Source of the DNA: Gordionus sp. m RMFG-2023
Lineage: Eukaryota; Nematomorpha; Gordioida; Chordodea; Parachordodidae
Length of the DNA: 64,000 nucleotides
Reading direction: 5' to 3'
Assembly: GCF_954871325.1 (NCBI RefSeq)
Contig: NC_088779.1
Span: forward strand, 11,286,846 to 11,350,845
A program made the translations under genes and the position numbers. This document shows positions 38,411 through 50,000 of the stretch, one piece after another. Numbering within the stretch: position 1 is the first letter of the stretch; each line of letters begins with the position of its first letter. Under the pieces are notes generated by a model. That model did not search any database. It saw only the letters and a list, made by a program, of their open reading frames with translations, and was not told the DNA's origin.

Positions 38411-39911
38411 GGCGCGTACTTTCCCCCCCTCATCGCAAATTTGACTATTTTCATAAATATCATTTTAAGCTAATAAAAATTTTACCCCTACCCCCCAGAC
38501 TCCCCCCCCCACCCCACCAATCAAAATTTTACAAATATTTGAATATCAATTTTCCAACATATTATTCAAAAATATTAATAAAATGGAAAAATATTTAGTC
38601 AAAGAGATTGAAATCAAACGATAATTTATAAATAAGGTTGAGCATGAAAAAAAAGTAATGTGTCGTTAGCAGCGATATCATTATTCAATTCAATTGATCA
38701 ATCAGAGTTTATCATTACTGCTAGTTGCATCAATAAATTATTTTCCTATAGCTCACTACTTTGTAGAAATTTACAAAAACCAAATTTAGATTTGGTTCAG
38801 GTTATTGATTTGGCGGAAAATATACATGAACAGATAGATACAATAAGAATGAATGTAGACGTTGAATCGAAAGCTAAATTTTATGATATAATACTAATTA
38901 AACCTCGTCTAGCACCTAGGCCATTATTGAGATGAAAATAAATATTGGCTCAACTGAAAAATATTATCAAATATCCATTCTCATCCCATTCTTAGATACT
39001 TTTTTATCGCAAATAAAAGTACGGGTTTTAGATAAAAAACAAGTCTTTAGCAATCTTCAAGTTTTATTACCCAAAGATCCTTCTTCATTTTCTAATGCCA
39101 CTATTGGTAAAATTAAATATTTAGAAAAATTTTATTCCTATGAGATAGATACTGAAATAAATTTAATCAGTGAATTCGAATTGTGGTATAAATATTTATA
39201 CGTTTAGCTATTTTACCTGAGCATGCTATTGATGCGCTCAATCGGTGTAAAGAAACCTTGGCTCAATTTCCTAATATTTCGAAGTTGTTTTATATTCTTG
39301 CATGTTTGCCTATTACAACATGTACGAATGAAAGGACTTTTTCCAACTTGAGAGGGTTGAAAACATATTTACGAAGTACTGAATCTCGGCTAAATGGGTT
39401 AGCTCTGTTAAATATACACAGAGATTTGGTTCCAACGACAAACGAAATAATTAAAAATCTTGTATTTGATAAGAAGTTAAAAAAAACTTGTTAATTTAAT
39501 TATTTTCTAGTCAATATTTTAAACTACTATTAGTATTTTCAATAAAAAAATTATATTCTACTTATATTGTATGAGAATTTAAGCTGAGGCTAGTTTTTAA
39601 AGCAAATTTTATAAAAAAAATGACATTACACTTTATTTCAACTTTACATTTAAAAAAACTTTATTAAATATAATATACCTATCTTGAAATAATAAAAAAG
39701 AGGCTTGTAATATCCTATCCATAAGCACGAATTAGTAAATAATAGTTAAAAATAGAAATATAATTAAATTATAAATAATTTAATAGAATAGCTAAATAAG
39801 ACCCGGCCGTAGGCCGGGGAAAGCTGGCCGAAGGCCAGGTAAAAGGGGTTTGGGGGCGAAGCCCCCAAAAATTTTTTTCCCCCCTATAAGAAAATCCTGG
39901 ATACGCCACTG
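38411..39911 (+). mobile_element. hAT element with ZMYM1-like transposase remnants (best copy)
   Basis: The right end reverse-complements to CAGTGGCGTATCCAGG, the standard hAT end; the left end (ggcgcgtactttcc) seems to have lost its first bases, and cttat occurs at both borders. Transposase remains lie in three different frames: 38660-38935 (LFSYSSLLCRNLQKPN, VIDLAENIHEQID), 38932-39207 (LIPFLDTFLSQ, LLPKDPSSFSNATIG) and 39258-39494. The last is a clear hAT dimerisation domain, CTNERTFSNLRGLKTYL then LNGLALLNIHRDLVP. No BED-type finger is left, so most of the N-terminal half is missing. Inactive. Confidence 0.85.
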
Positions 39912-41300
39912 CTTATTGTGTATACATATAAAATTCGTCATATTACAAATATATCCAAATCGAATTTAAATAATAAATAAAACGAATATTGTATAATTTT
40001 TAAATTAATAAATCCTGAGAATTGACTCAACTTTGCAAATATATACATATTCGAGTTCTATTTGCATCAGCGATCGGGTATCAATAAAAATTCTTTCAAT
40101 TAATAGTGGCTATATTTGCCTTCATCCGATTTTTTATTTTAAAGTTAAACTTTACTAATATGTTTCCAAAAATATATTAATGAGTTGTGTGCAGAGTCAG
40201 CCAAAAAATTACAAACAGCGTTGCGTTACATAACATATCTCTCATTTTATGAAGAGATTCAACCATTATATTTTTCAAAACAAAAATAATTTTTTAAATA
40301 TTATGGTTAAATGAAAACAAGGGAATCCAATAGAACTGCGAATAGAATTTCTTTAATTCAAATCTTCATTGAGGGATTTAGTTCTATATTGTTTTTTATT
40401 TTCTTAAACAATGAAAGCCATTGAAAGTGATTATTTCAGCTTAGAAGGAACGAATAATTTTTTTGTAACTGTTACAAACTCTAAATAAAGATAACATAAC
40501 CTTTTTCTTTTTTTGAGGTGATATCGTAACTTTTAGACGTTATATCCAAACTAGTGTATATATATCATAGCATCATTTATTCATAGATACATACATAAGC
40601 ATTGATTACTTGGTTGGATTTACTATTATCTTGTAATATTTTAACGTTTATTAGATTCCTCACTATCAAAATTATATCATCAATATTTTCACATATGAAA
40701 TATAGGAATATGATATGAAAAAAGTCATAACTTATATATGAAAAAAAATTAATAATATATTATGCATTTTTTTTCTAATCGGCCTCAAAAATTTACCTTT
40801 TTCTCTCAGCCTCGTGGGCAAAAGCCTACTTGGTCTTATGGCCATTAGCCAGTCCTCCCCTGATCTTTATTGTAAAGACTCATTATTGATAGATAGTCAC
40901 AATTTATTTTAATTATGTATTAATTACAATAAAAATGAAAACAATGATGCGTTAAATTTGATATTTGCCACCTTACCCAGGGTCATTGGTAAATTGTATA
41001 AACTACTTTTATTTAGTAAAAACGTGCATTTTTCTAAAAATTACTTAGTCTAATAATGAGGCTATCCAATGATATAATTAGTTTAATTCTATAGAATAAA
41101 AATAAAATTTTACTGTAAAAGAGCAAAATACCTTCCATATAACTCTGGCTCCCTTACTTTAACATGCTGAAATATATTTCCGATATATTTCAATAAATAC
41201 TGTCCTAATGATTAAAAATTAAAAGACTCTATATCCTTTCAATCACATATTCTCCTTTCTCAATATATTAATTTAGTCCAGAATAGTCATTTTGATATTT

Positions 41301-41331
41301 TTTCCTTCCTTCCTTTCTTCCTTCCTTTTTC

Positions 41332-41403
<72 letters not shown>

Positions 41404-41405
41404 TC
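41301..41405. repeat. (CTTT)n microsatellite with CCTT-rich lead
   Basis: Imperfect ttcc units (41301-41330) lead into a pure ctttctttc run to about 41405. The Lys/Glu/Arg repeat frame on the minus strand is an artefact of it. Confidence 0.95.
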
Positions 41406-42044
41406 AATGTAATAATATATTACATGTAATATGTACAACGCGCAAAAAAATTTAATTATGTACAAATTTTTAAAAAAATGACATTAAATAGATATGTAAA
41501 AATATAATAAAACAATCGTTTTTGACAAAAAAAAATGAATGATGAGTTTGTTTTTCTTTCTGTAGTTTATTAAATTATACAATTTTTTAAATAAATAATA
41601 TGATGTTATGTATATAAAAAAATTATAAATTTCCATAATTAATACCTCGTTTAAAATTTTATAATAAAATTATAAGTATATAATCTATATTTGTAATTTA
41701 TAGCTCAATGTCGGTCTAATGTTAGGGTTTTCTCAATTCAAAAAACTGGTTAATTTGAGAAATTTCTTTCTTTATAGAACCGGAACAGACTTCATATTTT
41801 AAATAAAAATTTTACCTTGGAATTTAAGATCCCTTGACAATTTGTCAAATAAATCTATATATGTCTCAGGGTAAATTCCAAGGTATACTGATCTTTATTA
41901 TTTACATAATTTATAGTGCACATTTCTTAGTTTTCAAAGTTTTTCTATTTTTCCGGTGCTATAAATGATTTAAATGTTAAAGATCTGCGAGACATATATA
42001 TATGACTTTATATTATATTTTCTTTAGTCGATATCTTTTTCGTC

Positions 42045-42310
42045 ATCTGGTGTGGTGGCTCAACTCTTTTAAAAATTGTTTGATAATCTAATAGCGTGTT
42101 AGTTCTCCTCATTAAGGGGCTGATGAATTAGTAAGTCAGTGACTCGCTAGCTCTTATCACTTAAGCATCCATCTTTATGTGAGGGCGGAAAAATATAAAA
42201 ATATTTTAAGCAGCACTCTTTTACTCCTCGCGATGCTACTGCTTTAAGTTCCTAGGCATATTACCTTACCACACCTACAAGATGAACCAGGACATAATGT
42301 AGGTACGCAT
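42045..42310 (+). mobile_element. Possible tRNA-derived SINE
   Basis: The start tggtgtggtggctcaact resembles an A box, and gtgttagttctcc about 45 bases on resembles a B box (GGTTCGANNCC type). The following 200 bases are less A/T-rich than their surroundings. No poly-A tail, TSD or second copy is seen in this window, so this is a weak call. Confidence 0.25.
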
Positions 42311-43263
42311 AAAATGTTTCAAAATTTAAAAAATTAAAGAAAATATTTTATTTTATATATTTATTTTTAAATCACATTTTTTATATCAATCTCTTTGTAA
42401 TTGTTATGTTTTGCACATACCTAACATGCTTATAATTAGTTGTATCCTTATATTATTTATATAATATAATACGCAATTTTTTTCATCACCTGACCCATCA
42501 TCTTGTCGCAGTAACACGTTTATTAAAGGTATATTTTATTATTAATTCATTATCTTATTAACACAATCTGAAACATTGTCATTTTTTCTTTAAATATTGT
42601 CTAATTTTTTTTCCTTTAATTATTATTATAATATGATAATTTTGTAATAATTGATTTATTACTAATTAATAGTTATTTAGGACAGTATAAATTAGAGTTT
42701 TTTTTAAATTTTTTTTTACCTCTTTAAGTGACTAGAGCACAATTATAATGATAAGGATGAATAATAGCCACCCCCGCAATATCTGCGATGTGGGGAGTCC
42801 CAAGTCAAGTTTTACAGTTGTAAACTAAGAGAGCCCAATTTTTGTTATTTTCTGGAAGGACCAAGATACCACTCTATATAATAAAGGCTTTGTAAGCATT
42901 TGAAGGATAGTTTATAGTAAATTAATTAAATTACTGCTATGTCTGTTAAAAAAAATTAATTGATATTTTTAATTAGATAATAATCTACAAAGTCATAATC
43001 AATCCAATTCGACCTTTAATTAGTTTTATGTAATATGATAGGGTAACATGTCCCTTATTTATTTTTTAAATTATAAAAGATTTTGTATATTGCTGAAGGT
43101 AATATTATAACAATATAGTTTGTTAAAACCATTTGATGGTGCTTGCGACACATAATTTGCAAAAAAAATCTATGAGTGTTTTTCCCCAATAAATTTGCAA
43201 AAAATATGGAATTAAATAGGTTAAAAAATAATAAATATTTTAACATGTAAAAAAAAACTTTTT

Positions 43264-43880
43264 AACAATTAGGCTACAACTGGCGTTAAAGCTCGCCCAC
43301 CCATGTCTATCCACATCACGAGTGCCGGCGGGCTAATATATAGGCAGGTGAGGGGATTTTAAAAATATTTTAAGACTGGGTGAGAGGGTGGATGAATTTG
43401 GATTATTTTCGGGCCAAATTAGCAGAACGGATTTATGTTTAATAAATTTCATAATATTGTATAATTTATAAGTTTCGACGGCGTAACCTAAATATCAAAA
43501 ATATAATTTAAATTTATTAACTTTAAAGAAAAGAGAAATAAGCTATAAGTAAAAATAAAATAGTAGTCGAAATCATTTTTACGGATTACGAAAATTTATA
43601 AATTTATTAAAAAATCTAGAAACTTATAAAATTTAAAAAATTTTATCTTAAAATTTAAAAGTTGTGAAATTTTCCGAAAAGGTAAGATTAATTAATATTT
43701 TTCAATTTTTTTTTTAAATAAAGAGTCAACCAACGCAATAAAATAATTTTTAAACATTGGACGGGATGATTAAAACAAAATTATTAGTGAAATGGATATG
43801 AATATAAATTTTTAAAAAATGTATGGACGGGCGAGTATCAAAAATTTCAAAGACATGAAGTTCCAGACCAGGGCTATATG
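43264..43880. mobile_element. Old miniature element of the GCCCGCCC type
   Basis: The left part (gctcgcccacccatg) and the right part (ggacgggcgagtatc) frame an A/T-rich centre. It shares internal phrases with 45859-46290: tttcataatattg, aaataaagagtcaacca, and aaaataatttttaa followed by an acgggatgatt-like word. The ends are eroded. Confidence 0.45.
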
Positions 43881-44005
43881 GCTCATAGCCTCCAACTTTT
43901 TAAAGTTTGGCACTACCTACTAAAAATATAAATATATTTTTAAATAAACCTGGGCTGAGGCAAATATAAATTTCAATTCATCATTTCGAATTAAAAAATC
44001 ACAAT

Positions 44006-44224
44006 CACTGGCCTATCCAGGATTTTGTTAAGGTGTTTTGAAAATTCTAATTTTTTTTCTAATTTTTTCTTATAATGATATATTGTACATTTTTTGAGAA
44101 GAGGTGGATGGCGGTATGATTGGGAGGGGGGGGGTGTTATTAGCATAAAATGATATTTACGAGAACAGAAAAATTTGCGATGGGGGTGGGAGGCATTTCT
44201 TCCCCTCCATTGGTTACGCGCTTG
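44006..44224 (-). mobile_element. Miniature derivative of the ZMYM1-type hAT family
   Basis: The plus-strand left end CACTGGCCTATCCAGG matches the CAGTGGCGTATCCAGG terminus of 38411-39911. The reverse complement of the right half (cccatcgcaaattt, then gtaaatatcattttatgc) matches that element's opening zone. About 220 bases retain both ends and nothing between. Confidence 0.75.
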
Positions 44225-44941
44225 GAGGCGCTTATATTCATCTACATACCACTGATATTTTTAATTTTCGATTTCCCAAAAATAATTCATAATAAAAATT
44301 TGATTACGGACCAGATCATAAAATGATAAAATAATATTAGATCTGAAAAAAATACTCCAAAAAATATAGAGCTAGCCATGAAAATGATTATTTTTCAGAT
44401 CTGGACCAGGCCTATTTGACCTATGTTCTGGGAAATATGAATAAAAAAATATATTGAATTAAAATATTAGAAAGTTAATTATTCAATTGCGAAATTGGTT
44501 GAAATGCAATTACTTTGACAGAAAACAATTGGCAATAATTTATTAAGAGAGATAGTCTAATTCGGGTGACCCTTAGTAAATTTTATTCATTTGTCAATGT
44601 TTAATATATATTTAGATATTCTCCAAAAATATACTCTATGTTTGTTATTATAAGTAAAATTAATAAGAACTAGTTATTTATTTGACCTTTCCTGCTACTG
44701 TTAATATGACTAGCATATGTAGTCCTATGGCGGATTAAAAATATCTGGAGAATTACTGAATAGAGAGGACTGTTAGTGGAAGAGATTAATAATTCTCCAA
44801 ATAAAAAAATAGAAAATATTTTAAATTTCACATCAAGGTAATGCCAAATAATTGATTACATGTTTGTCTCAAATAATCGCTGCAATTTATATCTAATAGC
44901 GATCCAACCTAATTTTAAAATAAGTGGTTCTTAAGGCTAAT

Positions 44942-45235
44942 TAGTGATCTGCATCGGGCCTAATTTTTCAAGACCGGCCCGGCCCGAAATTTTTTTACAA
45001 AGTTTTGCCCGGCCCTAACTCGTAATTTTTTTTAAAATATTTTGCCAGCCCGGCCCGAATTTATTTAAATATAGAAATTAATTCTTATAATTACTCAAAA
45101 TATCTACTTTTATAAATAAAATCACATATTTTTATTTAAAATTGATAAATTTAGATATATTTTAAAAAGATTTTAAGGCCAGGCCCGGTCTGGCCCGAAG
45201 CCCGTTCGGGCCGGGTTTACTTTTGCAGATCTCTA
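44942..45235. mobile_element. Miniature hAT-like element, GC-rich subterminal repeats, 8-bp TSD
   Basis: Ends TAGTGATCTGCA and (reverse complement) TAGAGATCTGCA differ at one base. The flanks aggctaat (44934-44941) and aagctaat (45236-45243) agree at 7 of 8 positions. Cores such as ggcccggcccg fill both subterminal zones around an A/T-rich centre. 294 bases, non-coding. Confidence 0.85.
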
Positions 45236-45858
45236 AAGCTAATACATGATTTAAAAAACAAAAGAACGTTATCTAAAAGATGGTTATTGGAGGCTAGAAG
45301 AAGTGAATTCTTTCAAATATTTAGGATTGACTTGCGACAAATTAAATGGACATTTATTTAAGAGGATTAAAATTTCCTGGGGAAATATTGACGGAATCTT
45401 GTTAGATTAACTTATATATCCGAATAGATCTTACAAGTATATCCTCGTCAATATATAGTTAGGTAATTGTGTGTTTAAATCTTGTCAGGATGAATTTTCT
45501 TTGAAACGTGCTTGTAATTTGAGCAGAATATGCTAAATTTTGGCCATTATACCTAACTATATTCGTCAATTATTATACTGGTTATATTAACATTGTATGA
45601 GATCTAATGCGCCTAGTAGAAATATGTAAGGAACGAAGTCATTAGAGAAACCCTTTTGATGATCGCTTCCGTTAATGCTAAAATTAAAGTAAATATATGT
45701 TTTACGTTCGTTATGTCATGAGATTAAAAAAGAATTACCCGTAAATATAGAAGAAGATACACCCTTCCAAAAAAAGAGCGAAATACTTACGAAATCTAAA
45801 CCATGGGAGAATTTGACGAATGACAGAAAAAGGGAAGGGAAAAAGGGAGTATAAAACT

Positions 45859-46290
45859 TAGATGTGTGCATTGAGAGGGTTTTTAGCTTGCTCGCCTACG
45901 CCCGCCCATATTTCTTGCGAGCATGATCGGTTTTCAAAATATTTTTAACATTGGGCGGATGGCGGGCGGTAATTTTTTAATATTTTTTAGACGAAATGAG
46001 CAGATCAGACTTCAATTTATTAAAAATAAAAGTTTTATTTCATAATATTGCATAATATATATGTTTAATTTAAAATTTATTAAAATAAATAAATAAAGAG
46101 CCAAACCAGCCATTAAAATAATTTTTAAGCATTAGGCGGGCGAGCGGGTTAAACAAAATTTGTAGATAAATGGGGGTTAGGATGGGGAAAATTTTTTAAA
46201 AAAATTATAAATGGGCGAGCGGGCTAGAAAAAATTTAAAAACGAGTGGATGGGCATTTTGGCTAAAAAACCCGCTCATTGCAGACCACTA
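45859..46290. mobile_element. Miniature hAT-like element, GCGGGCG-type repeats, 8-bp TSD
   Basis: The left end TAGATGTGTGCATTGAG pairs with the reverse complement of the right end, TAGTGGTCTGCAATGAG, and both continue into gggttttt-agc. The flanks ataaaact (45851-45858) and atacaact (46291-46298) agree at 7 of 8 positions. GC words such as ggcgggcgagcggg repeat inward. 432 bases, non-coding. Confidence 0.85.
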
Positions 46291-46716
46291 ATACAACTTA
46301 ACTTCTGAAGGTTCGACAACTTATATACATTCTCATGTTTAAATTCAGGCATGTATCTAGGAAATTGTTTCGGAGGACGAGTTAATAACAATTTTTTTAC
46401 AAGTAAAAATAATTTTATAAATTAAAAAATATGAAAACGTTTTAAATTAAATCTGCACAACACTGTATGTATGTTATCTTCTCATTTTACAATTTTTCTC
46501 CTAAAAAAATTCTAAAATGATCATCCAAAATTATAAATTTATATGGATGTTGTAAAATGTTATATAATATTAAGAATATTAATTTTTTGAGCATTAAAAA
46601 TGTATATAAATATATGGAAATTATTGTAGAAGTAATGGTCCATTTTCTATAATTTTGAACATACAGATAAATAAACAAATATGAGATATAGATAATTGGT
46701 GTCAAAATCCTTTTGT

Positions 46717-47095
46717 CAGGCACATAACCAAGGGAGGGGGAAAAGAACCCCCCTCCTTCGCAAATTTGTTTGTTTTCATAAATATTCTTTTAAGCTTGTA
46801 AAAAATTTCCCCCTACACCCCCTCACTCTCTCCTACAAAATTGTGTACAATATATCACTATAAACAAGAATGTGAAAGAAAAATAATCAGTAAAGATTTA
46901 TAACTTTTTTAAATAACAGCTATAATTCAAACTTTTTTTAAAAGTATTTTTATAAAAAAAAGTGAAAACCCAAAATTATTTTTATAAAAATCTAATATAG
47001 CCTAAGACCTACAATAAGTGGACCTAAACACCTCTAATAAATATTTAGGGGAAAACCTTAATTAATCCTCCCCATTAGCACCTGGATACGCTTAT
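46717..47095 (+). mobile_element. Miniature derivative of the ZMYM1-type hAT family
   Basis: The left end caggcacataaccaaggg and the right end cctggatacgc match the family ends. The words ttcgcaaatttg, ttttcataaatatt and ttttaagct near the left end repeat the opening of 38411-39911. No ORF remains. Confidence 0.65.
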
Positions 47096-50000
47096 TTCTT
47101 TTTTATATATTTGTAAGAGATACCCATTCAATTTATTTCACGATATATCACTTCTTGTATAAATTTTTATTCTGCAAGTGCCATTAGGTATAGTGGTCAA
47201 AATATATAATTTAATATATTAGGAAAAACTTTTTGATTTGTAAAGGTTGCGATAAATCAAGATACTCTCATCAACTTGACTAAGACCTAGATTTCGCGCT
47301 TTAACCCCCCCCCCCCCGATAAATTAATATTTTAGTTAAAATAATTGCCTACCTATACTAGATCTACATAATGACGAAGATTTTTTTAAAATATTTAAAT
47401 TCTCTGCATTTGGTTAGAGGGCGGGATTCATGATACAAAAAATGTATTATTTATATCATCATTTTCTTAAATTTTTTTTTATAACCTAACAGATAATAAT
47501 GTTTGTTATATATAAATGCAATCAAAGTTTTGCAAGTCCAGAAATAATTGATTGACATTTGAAAAATGTAACATATGTCAAAAATTTTCGGTCACCATGC
47601 TGCCCTTTAATTTTTTCTGGATTTTATTATCGCCTGTTATTTCCTACTCCTAAATATTACTTAAAACAAATTTCAATGTAAATTATAACTTTTGTGATTT
47701 CCGGATAAAATATAAAGAAATCTACCTCTTATTGTTCAACACCATCGTCTATATTATAAAAGGTATGAGGTCTAGTTTTTTTTTATTTTGCAGTCAATTA
47801 ATAAGGCTAACCAATGATATTTATTTTATTCTCTAAAATAAAATTAGAATTTTATCGCAAAAGAAAACACCTGCAGTTTTAGGCCCGTCTCCTCTAATTT
47901 TAACTCCAACATAAAATACTTTCATTTAATAGCTTAAATAAAGTTAAACTATGGATATTATTCAGTGTGGCACAGTAAATGTTCAAAGAAATCGTTACGA
48001 TTTTACTAGAATTTATCTCTGTCCACATTGAAATCAGAGGTGCAATGCAAAAATTTTGAGGCCCCCGCATAAAAATATTCTTATGGAATTCTTTTCTTAA
48101 TTTAACTCGAGGTTCCTCTATCTTCAAAAATTTTACTTGGGTCTATCCGCGCTTTAAGTGTTGTGAGGATGCTTGTTAAGCCTCTGATTGAAATATGCAT
48201 GTATTTATCAGTTCTTTTACAGATGGCAGAATTTACTAGGTGGTGGAGGGGAAATTGTCTATATATTCATATCATTCAGGGAATAGATATTTGGCCCCTA
48301 GAGGGTAGGGGTAAAAAATACTTTTTTTGGAATAGGAGGTAAATCTGAGTGTGTTATTGTTAAAAAAAATTTCTTTTTGAAGATGCTGTTGGATTCTAGT
48401 AATTTAAATATAAATTGTTAGTTTTTCAAATATGTCTTTAAAACACGTTTATTAACCACACATATATATTAACAATTAGAAAAAAATGAGTTGTAATTAT
48501 ACTGCCCACCTAGGTTCATACTTGCAATAAATATCTTCAAAATTTAGGCCTGAATGTCTTTAGCGTATGTTTAAACATTAGCTTAATCTAACTGAAATTT
48601 TTTTGGATATTTTCTTTTGGGAAAAATAAAGGAAATAAAAAAATAATATCACAAAAGAATATAACTTTTTAATTATGATTAAATTATATATTTTATAGTA
48701 AATTTACAAAAATAGCAGGAATGGGTGGATGGAGGAAGCGGATGCATGTTAATGTTTATTATAAAAAAACGAAAAGGGTATGGTAACTGAAATGGTCATG
48801 ATGCCATTGAATCATATGCCCTGACCCCTATATGATTTAATCAACTATTGCATCATAACCCCCCTCCCCTCCCGTAATGGAGGGCTTTGTTTCCCAGTAT
48901 CTAAAAACAAGAGTTAGAGCCAATTATGCTAAAATCTTCATTAACTAAAATTGAACCACTTAACTACATCTATGGACTAAGAAAGCATACTACACATTTT
49001 TATTTAAAAATAATAATATATTACTATATTAAAAAAATAAAGATTTCAAAAAAGGTAAATTAAGCCATATATAACAAACATATTTATTAAAATTCAAACA
49101 TTTATGATGTCTTTAATTTTGGTTAATAATTTTGCTTTTGTTTTTGCTTTTGGTATTTTGAAAAATTGCTATTTTATTTACTCTTTTGTTTGCTATTGTA
49201 TTTTTTTCCAACCAATTATTTCTTGCTTATGGTTACAGACATATAAATTAAAATTGAAAACAACAAATTTTGTGAAATCGACACCTAACATATAAGGTGC
49301 ATTTTTCTTGTAACATTATTTGAAATAAAATATGCGAAAACTATTTTTTTTTATTTAAAAAAAAATAAAAAGTTTCTTTCTGAAAGACAAAGTTATTTAT
49401 TATTGACAACCCAACGCCAATTTATATGATTGACATATTTGAAATTTACATCATTATATTTTGTTAAATTCATTATTTGTGTACTTTGTTATTTCACAAG
49501 TTTAAGTTATATAATATTTATGAAGAATATATTATTTATTGTATAAAAACTGAATTAGCATAAAATATGTCAAAAATATTCTTAAGAAATAATAATAATA
49601 GTCTGAAAATTCAAAATTTATTGGACTCATAACAACTAAGTTTATATAAATAATTTCACACTTTTAAACAAGGAATACTAATTTACTAACCCTTACTTTT
49701 CGGTCTTACATCTTACCCCTTTTTACATATATTTTGTGCAACCCCCCCTTCTTTAACTGCTATAACTATGTTCATAGAATTCAGGCCTTATCACAAATAT
49801 AATTTGGTTAAAATCAAGTGATTTAATGCTATGTTCATTTTAGAATAATCTAACCACATATAAAAATGAATATCTAATCCTAAGCATAAATTACTTTCTG
49901 CAGAAAATATTTCCCATAACTAAGATTTGATATTATACTATAAAATTATATAAGATGTATGATAACACATAAACGAAATCTGCAGCCACCCATAACCCAC

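Larger units (their letters stand above)
39912..44005. other. Intergenic, no host gene recognised
   Basis: A/T-rich, with a CTTT microsatellite at 41301-41405, a possible SINE near 42045-42310 and an old GC-rich miniature element at 43264-43880. Confidence 0.5.

Noticed and set aside
41268-41465. Minus-strand KERKKERK-type ORF
   Set aside because: Produced by the CTTT microsatellite.
47900-48127. Minus-strand ORF containing HKNIFMRGPQNFCIAP
   Set aside because: No conserved domain or neighbouring exon; the composition is explained by local sequence.
49104-49295. Hydrophobic 63-codon ORF (membrane protein?)
   Set aside because: Rich in Phe, Ile and Tyr as expected from T-rich DNA by chance; no splice or family support.
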